Positions 15,878 to 28,794 of a stretch of DNA of 64,000 nucleotides are shown one piece after another. How positions within the stretch are numbered: position 1 is the first letter of the stretch; every line of letters begins with the position of its first letter. The notes beneath the pieces were generated by a model. That model was not told the origin of the DNA. It was given only the letters and a program-made list of their open reading frames with translations, and did not search any database. Both the position numbers and the translations under genes were made by a program. Origin of the DNA: Absidia repens (taxonomy: Eukaryota; Mucoromycota; Mucoromycetes; Mucorales; Cunninghamellaceae); NCBI GenBank assembly GCA_002105175.1, contig MCGE01000003.1, forward strand, positions 1,302,001-1,366,000, in the 5' to 3' direction.

Positions 15878-17563
15878 ATGTCTGTCAAAACCCAAAGGTT
15901 GGATCGATTAAGGGCGAAACTTAAAGAGCAAGACCATGGATTCTCTTTGGGACTCAAACAAGCTTTTGCCGCTGGCAATTCACCTACCTATCCAACAGGT
16001 CAGTATGAAAACAAAGATCATAGTTTTTTGGCGAGTCTTACCTTTACTGTTCTTTTTTTATATATTAGATCTCGACTCAACCAAGTTAGATCCACTAACG
16101 CGTAGTCATCTCGAACCAATTATTGTATCCTTTTTTTTTGAATTTAATTTTCTTACATTGACACACTCTTTTATTTTTATCATTCTTAACCCGAGTCGAT
16201 TCATTTTTCGTATTGTTTTAGAACAACACGCGACCTTCATTACGACATCGTCCGCTTCGATCACAAAGACATGTTCAGCAAACCGTGGATACTGATTCAC
16301 AAAAGTCATTAACAGGTACGCTGAATGTGGTAGGACGATTGGGAGGGAGCGTATACAGATATTCACTGCAGATTCTTTTTTAGCGCAAGACCACGAACCC
16401 GATATAACAGCCATTCTTGAAAAACTCGATCCTCTTTTGTCCCGGATTCAACAACAAACAGTCGTACGCGATTCTCAACCTTCATCCCAAGGACGAACCG
16501 CCACGTTTCAAGAACTTTTAGGCTTATCTATTGACGAGGTAAGTGAGAAGAAGAATGTGTGTGTGGATGTACTACGATAAAGCTAATCCTTCTATTGGTT
16601 CGGTTTTGACATACAGATCAAAGTGGCCTGTGATCACATTGATTTTGATACTTGGTCAGAAAATGTTCTCGCGGATTTATGCCATGCCTATGATAGTATG
16701 GAAAACTTAGCTTATCCTGTTGCTTGCACGGTAGTTCAGTCTTCCCTTTACCCTTACGTAAGTCAAAATATCAAATTCTTATTCAATTCAACTGGAGCCA
16801 TCTCACCGTTCTCACTTTCTGCCTGTCTTTTTTCTTTCTCGCTTCTTGTATTTAGATATTGAAATTGAATATATCTACATCGAGGCTGTTAATGAACAAC
16901 ATATTGCAATTGGGAAAATCGTATGGGAATGTAATTTTAAATGGCCTGATACTGCCTCTACTTGGAACTCATCGCAGTGGTAAAGGGAAAATATCAGGAT
17001 CAAAAAAAATCGTGTTTACCGAGTTTTGACAGGATATTTTTTTTTCTTGCTAGATCATACTCAAATTGGACGACCTCAATTGGAATTAGCTTCGAAATTG
17101 ATTACTAGCTCACTGAACGTATCATCTCGAACAACATTCTTAAGGTAACGCAGACTATATACATGTGTGTACGTCAGGCAAGATCTTGAATAGAATAACG
17201 AAACTGCCGGGTTTTTATATTTTTAGATCTTTGCTATCTGGGAACGAAGGTGCAGCGCCTTCCGATACTGTACTTCAACTGATGAATACACTGGCAAGTA
17301 GTACCAATCCGTTTATACCGCTGGATGGCGCCATGACTCGACAATTGATTCAAGCATGTTATCAAGTAGTTCAAGGAAACCCCAAAGACAAGACTAGTAT
17401 GCAACTTTTATTGACACTGACTAGCAAACATGCACAAGCATTGGTGGATGCCAATCTCTTGGATGATCTGGAAGCTGTGGCCAGTCAAAGTAATATGTTT
17501 TTGAAACGCTCGGTCCTCGGTCAACTGGTCACGATTCGGAAAAAGACAGCGCAAGGCAATTAG
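15878..17563 (+). CDS. Helical protein of unknown function, possibly FANCE-like
   Basis: Eight exons: 15878-15998, 16069-16124, 16222-16315, 16384-16538, 16617-16757, 16856-16979, 17054-17144 and 17227-17563. They sum to 1,119 nt, or 372 residues, with all junctions in frame. The first ~100 residues are polar. From about 110 onwards the protein reads as amphipathic helices (FQELLGLSIDEIKVAC, LLMNNILQLGKSYGNVIL) without catalytic motifs. The C-terminal pattern of a helix followed by NMFLKRSVLGQLVTIRKK resembles, from memory, the end of the Fanconi anaemia FANCE helical-repeat domain. That is a weak resemblance and could be any HEAT-like repeat protein. It starts 110 nt after the ligase stop on the same strand. 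AATAAA lies near 17747. Confidence 0.72.
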
Positions 17564-18231
17564 TGTATACTGAGTATATCCATCCCCCCCCCGCTCTCAT
17601 CCTTCGTCCACATCATTAGTAAAATAGATACCCTCCCTCCCCTTTTGACATACTTTTTTTCGTTTAGAAATAAAAAAATGACGATATTGTATTTTGATTT
17701 GATGCGAAGACTTTTTTTTTTATTATTGTTCTTTGTATATCTGTTGAATAAACTGCGTTCACAATGCTACAACATGTTTTTTTATCCATAGATTATAGTC
17801 AATCTCTCTTCTCAATACTTCATACCCTTAGTATGATCCATTTTTCTCCACCCACCCGCCCCATCCTTTTTAGTCAGATGATGACGGTATATATATATAT
17901 ATATATATGTATATATAGATCATCGTCCACACTGTACTGATATTATTTCGACAAACTAGTTTATTCAGTAACCTTCTCTTTTTATCCCATCCCCTTACCC
18001 AATACCAAAATCAAACAATAATACTAATAAAACCATACGGTCTATGATGTGATTTTTTATTCTAAAAAATAATGTGATTCAAGACAAAAAAAAAAAGTCT
18101 AATACTATTTGACAAAGTGTGTGTGTATGTGAATGTGAGAGGGAACATGTGAAGTAAGTGGAGTGCATGTTTGTGAGTGCGGTGATATTTCAAACTGGGT
18201 GAATATTGTGTATAGATGAATAATAAACTAA
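17564..18231. other. Convergent intergenic region
   Basis: 668 nt between two convergent genes, holding both 3' ends. Contains a TA microsatellite at about 17888-17920 and the AATAAA near 17747. No ORF of interest. Confidence 0.5.
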
Positions 18232-18714
18232 CTAAAATGGCATGGAGGTCTTTTGCTTGGCGAGTTCCTTCATCTTGTCCTATCATACCACAAAATAAAA
18301 TAAAAAGAGGGGGAGGGTGTCAATTAGCGTCGCTCCATGAATCAATCCACAAAACTAGAAACAAAAACTTACTTCCTTCCAAGCTTGAATAGTTTGGGGC
18401 ATCTTCTCGAGATTTTTCTGAATGTTGGCTTGTCGTTCGGCGCGCATACGTTCGTGTTTTTCCAATTTATTAGGTTTGTATCGTAATGGTTTGGCGGCGG
18501 TGACAGGTGGTAAACCAATGACGGCAGGGTCGACATTGTATTGAATACAGGCTTTGCGCATATCGTTTTGGACTCGGCGTGACACTTGGGCAGGACGCCA
18601 GAAGCCCTTTTGTTTGCTTTCATTGTGTACAAAGGTAGGAGTCACATCGCCCTTGGTGAGTGGTTTAGCCAGTCGATTTAAAAACTTTTGTGAGAAGAGA
18701 CGATGAGTAGACAT
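18232..18714 (-). CDS. Mitochondrial large-subunit ribosomal protein mL59 (MRPL25 family)
   Basis: Two exons, 18714-18373 and 18279-18232, giving 129 residues. A short basic N-terminus (MSTHRLFSQKFLNRLAK) precedes a fungal mL59-type block with FWRPAQVSRRVQNDMRK, then GLPP and KPLRYKP. The C-terminal half is a charged helix with KHERMRAERQANIQKNL and EKMPQTIQAWKE, which is characteristic of the family. Role: structural protein of the mitochondrial 54S subunit, nuclear encoded. The second exon supplies only the last 15 residues. The assignment rests on remembered family pattern, not an alignment. Confidence 0.75.
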
Positions 18715-19201
18715 GATATAAGGGAAAGTAGAGAAAGAAAAAAGGGAAGTTTTTTTGTTTTCAAATAGAAAAGAGGTAAGTCAAGATATGAACCCCGCCG
18801 AAATTGTGACTCTTTCAAAAAAAATCGAGAGAAAAAAGTGGGAAATTTGACACCCCGCATTTTCCTGGAGGAACGCAGCATAAGCACACTGGGCATTCTT
18901 TGATGATGCCCATCATGCCGGGTTGCACCAAAAGATCAATACTTTCCTTTTTTCACATGCTCTCCATCATTCACTTCAGATACTATTATGGCGTTCTCTC
19001 CTTATTTCTGATCAACCCGCCTCGATCGATGATTTGAGCATCGGATGCGACACACATACAGTACACAACAAGAAAAAAAAAAAAAGATGCAGAAATATAA
19101 ATAGACAAGCAAATATAAGCAAGCAATCATGGTATAAAAATATGGTTATTTTATTGAATAAATTGTGCTAGTAATAAAAATAAAATAAAAGACATCCCCA
19201 A
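18715..19201. other. Intergenic region mL59 / VTI1
   Basis: 487 nt between two leftward genes. It contains the mL59 promoter and the 3' end of VTI1. Nothing else recognised. Confidence 0.45.
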
Positions 19202-20250
19202 TTAAAACAATTTGCTCCAAACAATTAAAACTATCAGAGCTACTAAAACTAGAATAATGATCCCAATGATGATTTTGTTTGTTGCCATACTAATAATAAG
19301 AGGGACAGTGAATATGACAGTCAAGAAAAAAATGTACACTTTTATTATTTGACTTACCGACGAGCCATGACCTTTAAGGTTCTGGAAGATTTGTCAATAT
19401 AAGAATCGGCTTCACCCAAAGTATCCCTGGTACGTAATAAAGTTTCGCGTTGGCCTTTGAGCGTACTAAGAATATTGACGCCAATGTTTTCTGTTTCCAA
19501 AGCAAGACGATGGCTGCCTTCCAAGCGACGACTGGATTCACCTAAACGATCCGTCCCATTCAACAACCGTTGGCGTTGATCAATGGTCGAGGCATCCAAA
19601 TCAGGCTCCGTATCCATCGTCAATAAAAGGTCTTCACGATCTTGATTCACCATAGGGGAGAGGGAGGCACGACGCTACATATATATATTATATATATATA
19701 TATATACATAAAAAGGGGGGAGTGTGATGATGTGTCAAAAAGAAAAGTGAGTAATATGTTTTGTCCCTGCTTTGCTTCTTTGTTTGTTACAACAGCAAAC
19801 ACTTACCAAATCCCGCTTCATTTTTTCTCCCTCGGATTTCAAAAGACGACACCTTGCCTGAAGACGGATACGGCTAGGAGATGGAGCATTCATCACTTCT
19901 CTTTCCATTTGTACAAGCTATGTGGATAAGAGAGGTTAGATACGAAGCATACCTTATTATACATAAAACTGCAAAAGCCTTCTTTTTTACCAGTTCATTG
20001 ACTTCACCCAGTTCACGTTCTGCACTTTGGATAGCATTTTTTCTTTTATCTATAAAATAAAATATCAAAATTGTGAGCCTTGGCGGCTGGGAAGAAATGA
20101 AGCAATCCTTGGCGGAAATGCGTAGGGAGGGTTACCTGTATTGGAAGCAGAAGAAATAGAATCTACTGTTTTGTTAAAGGCGCTTTGTAAAGTATAGAAA
20201 TCTTGTTCATAACCACTAAAAGAATCGGCACGGGAAGCATCAGACGACAT
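19202..20250 (-). CDS. Qb-SNARE VTI1
   Basis: Five exons, 20250-20136, 20049-19991, 19917-19807, 19674-19358 and 19289-19202, sum to 690 nt, or 229 residues. The N-terminal part starts MSSDASRADSFSGYEQDF and forms a helical-bundle region (SAERELGEVNEL, LVQMEREV). The SNARE helix carries SSRRLEGSHRLALETENIG and ILSTLKGQRETLLRTRDTL, in which GQRET supplies the zero-layer Gln. It is followed by DKSSRTLKVMARR, MATNK and a single C-terminal membrane segment of about 20 hydrophobic residues ending VWSKLF. Role: tail-anchored SNARE for Golgi, endosome and vacuole fusion. The membrane anchor is encoded by the separate last exon. Confidence 0.93.
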
Positions 20251-21120
20251 TTTGTAGAAAAAAAAAAAAAAGACGGAGGTAAGGGATAAAGGGAAAAAAG
20301 AAAAAAGGCAAGATGGAAAAAATAAAAATGTAGGTCAGACGTTTTGCTCTGGTTTCAAACGCCGCACTACACGTGAGGAAAAATCTTCACTCTGATTGAC
20401 CTGACCTGACCTGACTTGACCATCACCTAACTTGAATCTCCTTAATGATTAAAAATATAATATAATACTCTATATGATTAATTTTGTAGTTTGGATAAAG
20501 ATCATCTAAAAGAAAAAATCGTTAAAAAGAAAAAAAGCGATTGACAAATGAACCACTCATCATATAGTCAAATAAAATTCCATGACCCCTGAAGGGTTTT
20601 ATTTCCAGACCCCGACTCCCTTTTGTGAATACACACACAGTTTTCTTGGTTATCATTAAAATTGAGACTAGAGAGGATCAAACCACTTTTTCATTCTGAT
20701 ACCAAAGTTCAAGGTAGCATCTTTGAGTTGTAGATGAACAAGAGAGGTTGAGACATGTCTATGATCATGCAAGGTGGGAGGCACCAATAGGGAAATGAGA
20801 AGGATTTCATTTTAAGAAAAGTGAAAACGAAAGCATCCATTGCCTGTTTATGCACATGTTCACGATTTTTCATTTTGGACAAATTCATAAGCACAGACAA
20901 AAAAAAAAAATCACGCATTACTTTTTTTGATAGGCAAACCCTAAACCGTATAAAACCAAGACCCTCTTTCTTTATTTTTTTCACTTTTCTTTTCTTTATC
21001 CATTCTTTTTTTTATATATTTCATATTTATATATATCACATATCCATATATACTTTATCTACTCTCCTTTACTTTCTACATATATATATATATATACAAT
21101 ATCTTTTACATTCATATACA
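20251..21120. promoter_or_regulatory. Divergent intergenic region VTI1 / TEA factor
   Basis: 870 nt containing both promoters. A CTGAC/TTGAC pentamer repeat (about five units) lies near 20397-20422. T-rich and TA-rich DNA at 20995-21110 precedes the TEA gene start, like other starts here. An ORF that continues upstream of 21121 in frame is homopolymer-rich and most likely 5' UTR. Confidence 0.45.
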
Positions 21121-23790
21121 ATGTTAGCTTGTACACAAGATCTATTTTTCAACAATGACAAACCCTTAGCGCGACAAGACCTTCTCCCAACTTCATTACA
21201 GCAACAACCATCCCCTATGCCTTCCACTTCTTTTGAACAACAGCAAACCAAGTTTGCCAAAAAGTCTTCTCATATGATTCCACATCACATTTCTGAAAAA
21301 GACAAGGAAGAAGTAAGTTGTAGCTTCAGTATACAATATGGAAAAAAAGCTAATTGTTTATCGTTTTGTTATTCTAGCAGGTATGGCCTCCTGAAGTTGA
21401 ATCCGCTTTTATTGAAGGTAGCCATTTTTGACTGAGTGATTGATTTTACACAGGCACTTGCCGTAACACGCGCTGACACTATTTATTCTTTCTCTTCTGT
21501 TTTTTTTTTTTTTTTGATAGCCTTGGAAACCATCCCTAAACTAGGTCGGCGTAAAATATTAGTCAATGGAAAACCCTGTGGTAAGTATTACCTTCGCAGT
21601 CTCATCTTGATTCTTTATATGGAATGATTAATTTTTTTAATTTTTTTTTTTTTTTTTGCTACAGGACGCAACGAATTGATCTCGGATTTTATTTTCCGCA
21701 AAACATCCAAGGTGCGAACAAGAAAACAAGTCTCGTCCCATATCCAAGTCTTAAAAAACACCCGAAAGAACGATCCTCACTGTAAGTGTCACTGCTGAAC
21801 TCACCAATCCCTATCCCCCTTACTTTAACCGTTTTATTAACGCATGTGCCTTTTTTTTTTTTTAGTTATGCGCCTCTTGACGGACTCTGTGGATTTGGAG
21901 GATGACTTTGTACACCGCAAAACTCCGAAAAACACAACTGGCAAAAGACCACAACCAAAGCATCAACCACCCTTCCTCAACCCCAACAGCAACAATAACG
22001 CATCAACCTTGCCCCTGGGAAAATTCGCTAATTTGAATTCAACAGCTTCCATCTCCTCGGACGAATCTTCCATTCAATCCTCCCCTTCACCTGCTGATTA
22101 TGTCTTTGATATGATGTATGGTGATGACCATGCCCTGTCCATGTTGGATATCAAGGATCCCTTTTACGACGCAATGCACCCTTCTTTCTTTGATCCCAAT
22201 TTGGGTATGCCTACTCCTTCAAATCATCCATCCATTTCCCTTGCTCCTTCGTCTACACCATCAACCACTCCACACTCTTTTATGCACGCTTCAAGTACTG
22301 GTATGGCCACCCCAGCTCTTATGGATTCTGCTTGTTTTAACCTCTCGCCTATGGATACAACAACTTCGGCTCATATGATACCCTCCGTTGATATGTACAA
22401 TTTACAATCTAGCTATACTGAAGAAGCTCAGCAACTTTGTCGCCCTCAACAACAGCAGCAGCAACAACAAATCATGCATTCCTATTTTCCTTCTGATCAG
22501 CAACTACATAATGAGGAAGTCATGATGGAACCTTTACGACCTTTGACTCAGTCCCGCAAATTGAAGCGCGGGAACCGACGACAAAAGCATTCAAACTCAC
22601 AGTATCCACGTAAACGGTACCCACATTATGCTGTACACAGACCGTCCCCCTTTATGAACCAGCATAAAAACATTCATATGCCAACCGCCGCCACTGTCAC
22701 CCATCCTACGTCTGATATGACTATGCCAATCATGGATTCAATGGCACCAAATAACACCACCCTCCCAATGACAACCATGCCCCCACCTTTCTCGGATGTG
22801 ACGTTATGGCCCAACTATCTATGCTTGTATTTGGAACATACCTCTCCTGATGCCGCCACTTTAGACCCTTCCATGGCAAACTCACATACCCTTGCACAGC
22901 TGCCTCATTGCTTCCCCAACACTGTTAAACCAAATGATGCTCTATCTCATGGTGCTACTCTCAAGGAAAGGTACAATTCTTTATTGCAACTCAATCCTTC
23001 GTTATCATTGATTCCCTCGGATGTCACTTTATTTGCCAAGGTAAATATATATCATATCTATCCATATAAAGAAAATAGGGGTTTTGGTGTGTATGTGTGC
23101 GTGTTTATTTTTAGAAAATGAGAAACTAATTAAAAATCTCTGTTCTCTATACATTAGATGAAATTGGATTTGAATTTCAACATGAACGATTTTTATTTCA
23201 ACAACACGTGCTTCTTTGAGTCCAAGGATCGGCGAATGATCGAATGCACCACGACGATCTATTCATTTGGTAACATTGTATTGGAGTCCAAGGAAATGCA
23301 ACAGGCGCTATGGACACCCGACAACAAGTACATGTACAGCTTTGCTTATGTCAATCAATTTTTTGATGCATTCATGAAAGGTGTGAAATCATTGCAGTCT
23401 TGGGAAGAGGTCGACATTGCCATCCATAATCTCTGTATTGTGCAAGTCTTTGAAGATATGGAAACAAAATGTCAGTTTTTGGACAACAACAACAACAATA
23501 ATAATAATAATAACAATCAGCAGGCCGCCGCCGCCGCCGCCATGATGGATACGGGGTTGAATTATCCTTGCACTAGTCCACATGAATCCTCACCTTCTTC
23601 CATATCATCATCTACAACTAATACTTCTACATCGCCATCATCAGCAACTCTCTTTGAAAACAACAAGAACAATGGTGGGCATTTGTTGGCACTTATCTAT
23701 GAATTTGAACGTGGTCAAGGCGCCATTGATATGACAACTTTGCACCATCATCACCAAAACAACAACGATACCATTCATGATTCCACATAA
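21121..23790 (+). CDS. TEA/ATTS-domain transcription factor (AbaA/TEC1/TEAD family)
   Basis: Exons 21121-21312, 21381-21417, 21521-21580, 21665-21781, 21866-23040 and 23158-23790 sum to 2,214 nt, or 737 residues. The TEA DNA-binding domain is at about 65-135: [18 protein letters not shown], then [18 protein letters not shown] and [20 protein letters not shown], spread over four exons. A long disordered middle (Pro, Ser, Met, poly-Gln) follows. Residues from about 525 hold an ordered block ([52 protein letters not shown]) that could match the C-terminal coactivator-binding fold of TEAD proteins; this is inference. Poly-Asn and poly-Ala runs follow. Family role: developmental or sporulation and hyphal regulator binding CATTCC-like sites. 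Exon 2 is only 37 nt and its acceptor is a CAGCAG-like tandem (see findings). Confidence 0.92.
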
Positions 23791-25659
23791 ACTAAAGCAA
23801 ACATACACGACTTCCTTTACTGGTTTTTGGATATAGTCTTCCCTTGCCTCTCCCCCTTTTCTCTTTCTTTTTTTTTTTTTTTTTAGTTTAGTTTAGTTTT
23901 TATATAACAGTTTTTTTCTGTCTTTTTTACGTTTAGTATTGGTTTTACATTATTTTGTCTTTTACATATTCCCTTTTTGTTATACAAAAAAAAATAAAAA
24001 ACACCTGTTTATAATATACTCTTCTGCTGTCACTCTCTTTTTTTGTGTGTACATATGTGTATATATGTGTGTATGTCTATGCATGGGTGTGCATGGAGTG
24101 ACGTGCCTTGATTTTTATTGTCTATCAGAACTGTCAAACTTATTTTTTTTTTTTTTTTTACTAATTGCTCGGGAAATACCCTGTATATATCAAAAGGGAA
24201 GGCTTGGTGCTCACGGCTATACTATTATCACTATCACATAGGTTGAAACCCCTCCCCCCTTTGGTTCAATTTCGAATCAACAATTAAAAATAGTGCTCGG
24301 CGCTCCTATTGTTGTTTCTGATAACGTAATTGTGAATGTATGCTAAAGTGTTCCTTCCTTTTCTTTTTTTTTTTATCTATATACATCACGGTGTATGTCT
24401 CGTCTCCAAAAATCATTCTCATTCCCCTTGAATTTCTTTTTATGACGTGTCCCTCACTTATATAGAATTCAATTCCCGGTTGCATGAATGTCCCAATAGA
24501 AAAAAAAAAAAAAAAAAAAAAAAAGCTTTATTGTTAAAAAGAAATGTATATATGTATATATACTCAATATACACAGTCATAGATAGTTTAACAACGGAAT
24601 GGTGACTATAGTAGATTGAAAGACTAAAAGGTATACTATGTTGGACATGTAGTGTCGGATATATAAAAAAAAAAGAGTAAAGACTATCCTATAGAAAATT
24701 GTTTTCGCTCTCTATATGATGATTTCATTTCCTTGGTTCGCTTCATTTTTGTGTCTAAGCAAAGAAAACCTATTTTTGTCCCTTCGCTCTTAACTCGCTT
24801 TTAGTAATTGGATGGTTTTTATGAGTATACAAATATATTAGTTCGACCTTGCTTTTCTTTTCAATGAGGATTATGACTTCGCCATCATATGATACGATGT
24901 CATATTCGATGCAGTATGATATATAGATACTGTACATAGTGCTCAGTCGACTGTTGTTGTTGTTTTACCTTCTAGCACTATAATAAAACAGACCGAGATA
25001 TAATATGTTTATTTTATACCCATTATTTTACACTAAATTAATTCCAAGGATAGGAAGCAAAAATTGAAATTGCACTTGTTTTGATGAAGTTGCATGTTCA
25101 TCTATAAAAGGAAATCTTGCTGTTTTATTATTTAACGTTTATATGACTTTGCGCTCAAACTTTTTGATCACTTTCTAATTTCGTTTTTCACAAGTACTAA
25201 AAACCCTTGGTGGCACAATGAAAGAAAAAACATTACAATAAATCATTTGTATATATATATAAAAAAAAAAAAAGAAGAAGAACAGCATCCTGGATTGTGA
25301 TGGATAGGCTCTAGTGATAGAAATGGACGAAATCAGTAGCGTGGCAGAAAGGGGAGTGGCCGACGACGGAGTTTAATTCTCTTGAGCTTAAAATCATTCG
25401 CCCTTGAACCCTCTTTTTTTCCCTTCTTTTTTCTTCTCTTTATTTATCTCTAGCGACATTACTTTTTTTTTCAATAAGGATCAATATTTGATTTTCTTAT
25501 CCTTTGTTTATATATCTAATATTTTTATTCTGTATCTATCCATTCCCATCCTACCTTCGTCTCTTTTCATCTTGTTTTTTTTTTTTCTTCTATTATCCAT
25601 ATACCACCACCTTACTCCCTACAGCAACAAAACTACACAGCACACACACATAGCATTTC
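23791..25659. other. 1.9 kb intergenic region without a recognised gene
   Basis: Holds the 3' end of the TEA gene and the promoter of the DCAF7 gene. It has long T runs (23870-23884, 24141-24159), an A run of about 24 at 24500-24523, and pyrimidine-rich DNA from 25410 up to the DCAF7 start. ORFs here translate only T-rich runs. No RNA gene was recognised by eye. Confidence 0.5.
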
Positions 25660-27574
25660 ATGACTTCACGCAACGGACGACAAACTGAGAAGGAAGTATA
25701 CCAGTACGATGCACCTTGGCCTGTTTATGCAATGGATTGGAGCAAGGCACCTACCGAAAAGGAAGGCTATCGGCTGGCTTTAGGTAGTTTTATGGAAGAA
25801 CACTCAAATAAGGTAACTTGAATAACAATGGTGATGAGGTGGACGGTGCTTTCAAACAGCTGAAGAAATTAATAGAGAGGGGTGGCGGAGGGCAACGAAA
25901 TCGAAAAAAAAGACACATACTTACTCTTCTTCTTCTTCTTCTTCTTGGACATGGTACTTGATTTCTTTCTTCCGCTTGATGAAACCTCATCAACGTCCTA
26001 TTGCTTTTTGTCTTTGCTGGGTATACGTGGACATTCTCTTTCTTTTTCTTTAGCTGCAAGTGGTGACACGAGGTGATTTAGCTGCATTGGATGAATTGGA
26101 ACGTACCAGGCGTGAATACTATGATCCGATGAAATATGATCAAGATTTTGTACCGTTAGCCGAAGTGGACGCCTATTATCCTATCACCAAGGTGTTATGG
26201 GAACCTCGAAAGGTATAAAAGAATATCAATGAATGACTGAATGAATGTTTTTTTTTCTCTTTTTGCTGATCTAATACCATGTCGCATTCCTTCCTTTTTC
26301 TCGCGGGGTTAGAATGCAAGGGACTCTGACATACTGGTGTCATCGTCTGATCATCTTCGTGTTTGGGAATTATCGGATAGTCCTTCAAGATATGATAATT
26401 CGGTCACCACTAGACGAGCGTACAATGAGCCTTATAGACAGACCTTGGTAAAAAGATCAGAACTTGTAAATGTAAGGTATAGAAAAATAAAATAAAAAAG
26501 TTGAAAGGGGGGGATGCAAAACCAAAAGAAAAAACAAGTTATCACTAACCCACAATGTCTTTCTTATTAGGTGAAGCAAAGCGACTTTTGTGCCCCATTA
26601 ACTTCTTTTGATTGGAACGAAGTGGATCCGTCTTTGATTGTTACTGCCAGTATCGATACCACCTGTACTGTATGGAATGTGGAAACCGGACAAGCCAAAA
26701 CGCAACTGATTGCTCATGATCGTGATGTATATGACGTCGCCTTTATGCATGGTACTGCCGATATCTTTGCAAGTGTAGGGGCCGATGGTAGTGTCCGCTT
26801 GTTTGATTTACGGTAAAGCCTGGAACTATATATATATAAAAGGAACAACATAGCCCTGATATTAAATGAATGATGATGTTTATATTATTCTTAGGTCTCT
26901 GGAACATTCCACCATTCTCTACGAAGCACCATCTGCGGCTGCCAGTCCTTCAGCAACAAGCAACTTTGCCTCGGTCATTAGTGATGGATCTCAACCACTT
27001 TTACGTTTACAATTCAATCGCATCAATCATGATTTACTGGCCACCTTCCGAATGGACTCGGATACCGTCCAAATCCTCGATATTCGTTACCCAAGCGCAC
27101 CTGTGGCAGAGCTGACTCGAAGTCATCGTAGCAGTGTGAATTGTTTTAGCTGGTCACCCAATCATCCAGGTCACATCTGTACCGGTGGTAAGTTTGTTTC
27201 TTTTTTTTTTAAAAAAAAAAAGCGGAAGTGTTTAGCAACAAGAAGAAGAAAAAAAGAATACTGATCGTGATTCATTATTTTGGTTATACGGGGTATTTTT
27301 CATTCTAATTAGGGATGACTCTCAAGTACTAGTCTGGGATATCAACAGCAAATCCCAAACTTCAGGCAACGATGATGCATTCAATAGCAATCCACGTCAT
27401 CCTCGACAAGCCAGGCAACAACAACAACAGCAGCAGCAGCAGCAGCAAGCAACGCATGGTCCCATCTTACGTTACGTGGCGGACTCGGAAATCAACTCTC
27501 TTAGCTGGAGTCAAAGTTTACCAAGGTGGATTGCTGTTGGGTTCGGGCGGACGGTACAGGCCTTACGCGTGTGA
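25660..27574 (+). CDS. WD40 protein DCAF7/WDR68 (AN11/TTG1 family), one junction out of frame
   Basis: Exons: 25660-25812, 26054-26212, 26313-26471, 26571-26812, 26895-27187, then about 27313-27574. The product is about 380 residues and matches DCAF7 throughout: [13 protein letters not shown] near the start, [50 protein letters not shown], and [15 protein letters not shown] at the end. Family role: adaptor and scaffold, including for DYRK/HIPK kinases and DDB1-CUL4 ligases. The last exon carries an insertion with 11 Gln (CAA/CAG run). Canonical GT-AG splicing between 27187 and 27313 gives a +1 frame error and a stop within nine codons. The sequence is one G short, or a downstream acceptor (CAAG, exon from 27327) is used, which restores the frame but drops GDDSQ to G. 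Confidence 0.88.
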
Positions 27575-28794
27575 AATCTCAGTCCTTGATTATTGTTATT
27601 ATTCCTCCCCCCATCCACTCGCCCCCTTTCCCCTTTATATATGTCTTCTCCTTTTCCTTTAGTTTTATCTTGAACTGTTTTTTTTGTCCTTACGACAAAA
27701 AAAAAATAAAATGAATTGTTTTTATAGTTTTAATCATGTATATTTATTGCTTTTGTCCCAATGTTCGTGTGCATGGTGTTGTTTTTGCATAGTAAATGGA
27801 GAGAAGGCAGGTTGTGAAATTGATCGGAGCATGTAGGGGGGATAGGTGACATGGGAACGAAAAGCTGAACGTGAACGAAAATATTGTTAAAGTGTGATAG
27901 ACTGCTATTTGTACCTGAAGATATGACACTGGTGTTGCTGTTATTTCCAGCTTCATGGTGATCAAGTGATATGAATCGCCCGATAAATTTTGCAATTGCA
28001 ATTGTGTAGTATATTGAAGGAAAGGAAAGATTCAAGTCATTTGAAGTTGGTCGGCATTGGCAGAGAGCGAATGGAGGGGATCAAGGAATCGCAACACCGA
28101 AATGTTTACTAAGAAAAAGGAATGTTACGTGGGACTGACTAGATATTATACCTTCCAGTGCGCTTAAATCATTATATTTCTTTCCGCACTCATCGTCGTT
28201 GATTTTTTTTTTTTTTTCTGCGTCCTTTGACTGTTCTTTTTTCATGCATTCCCCACAGCCATTTTCTAAAACCATTCAAGAAATCCCGCTCACTCCTATA
28301 CATATTTGGAAAATCTAGCACAGTAGACAGGATGGTGAGCACGATGTTTGCTCAATGTAGCTTCATACCTATTTTTTTGCACATATACATCAACTTTTTT
28401 TCCTACCCACGCAAGCGTTGTGCAGCGCCATTCGACTAAATTAACTGAATGCATGAGACAATGTAAATCAAGAAGGCAAGACATATTTTATTCGGATGTA
28501 ATATAAACTATAAATTAGTGCAATGATGGCACCTTGGAACCTCTTAACGATGTTAGCGGTGCGTTTGGTTGAGTATGGTGTTTGGGTGCGGGAGGATATC
28601 TTGTTGCAGAATAAAAATAATGGATCGTACGTTACTCCCAACAGAGAGGATAATGCATCCTAAGGTAAGCGGCAAACTATTCTACAGTTGAGTTGATAAC
28701 TAAAATAGACCTAGTCGCTCCAAATTTTATTCAAATGGCATCAATAGAAGGGAATCACCATGTTGATGATGCTAGCAGCCGCAAACCAAAATCG
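27575..28794. other. Region between DCAF7 and the first R1 repeat
   Basis: Contains the DCAF7 3' UTR (AATAAA near 27700), a possible small minus-strand gene (28032-28275) and, at about 28470-28560, a short minus-strand fragment similar to the 3' part of the R1 repeat. The rest is unassigned. Confidence 0.35.
28032..28275 (-). CDS. Possible small spliced gene, unsupported family
   Basis: An ORF from 28275 (MVLENGCGECMKKEQSKD) runs to a plausible donor after SALE (about 28152). A plausible acceptor about 40 nt later would add NISVLRFLDPLHSLSANADQ and a stop at 28032, giving about 66 residues with a CxxC motif. Both junctions have GT-AG and keep the frame, but the piece is short, contains an A15 run and has no recognised relatives. 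The real start could lie in an upstream exon. It may equally be chance. Confidence 0.2.

Noticed and set aside
20821..21120. In-frame N-terminal extension of the TEA gene
   Set aside because: Homopolymer-rich and without protein character; the ATG at 21121 after the TA-rich leader is more plausible.
24500..24523. A24 run as a processed-pseudogene tail
   Set aside because: No coding remnant or target duplication next to it; such runs are common in this genome.
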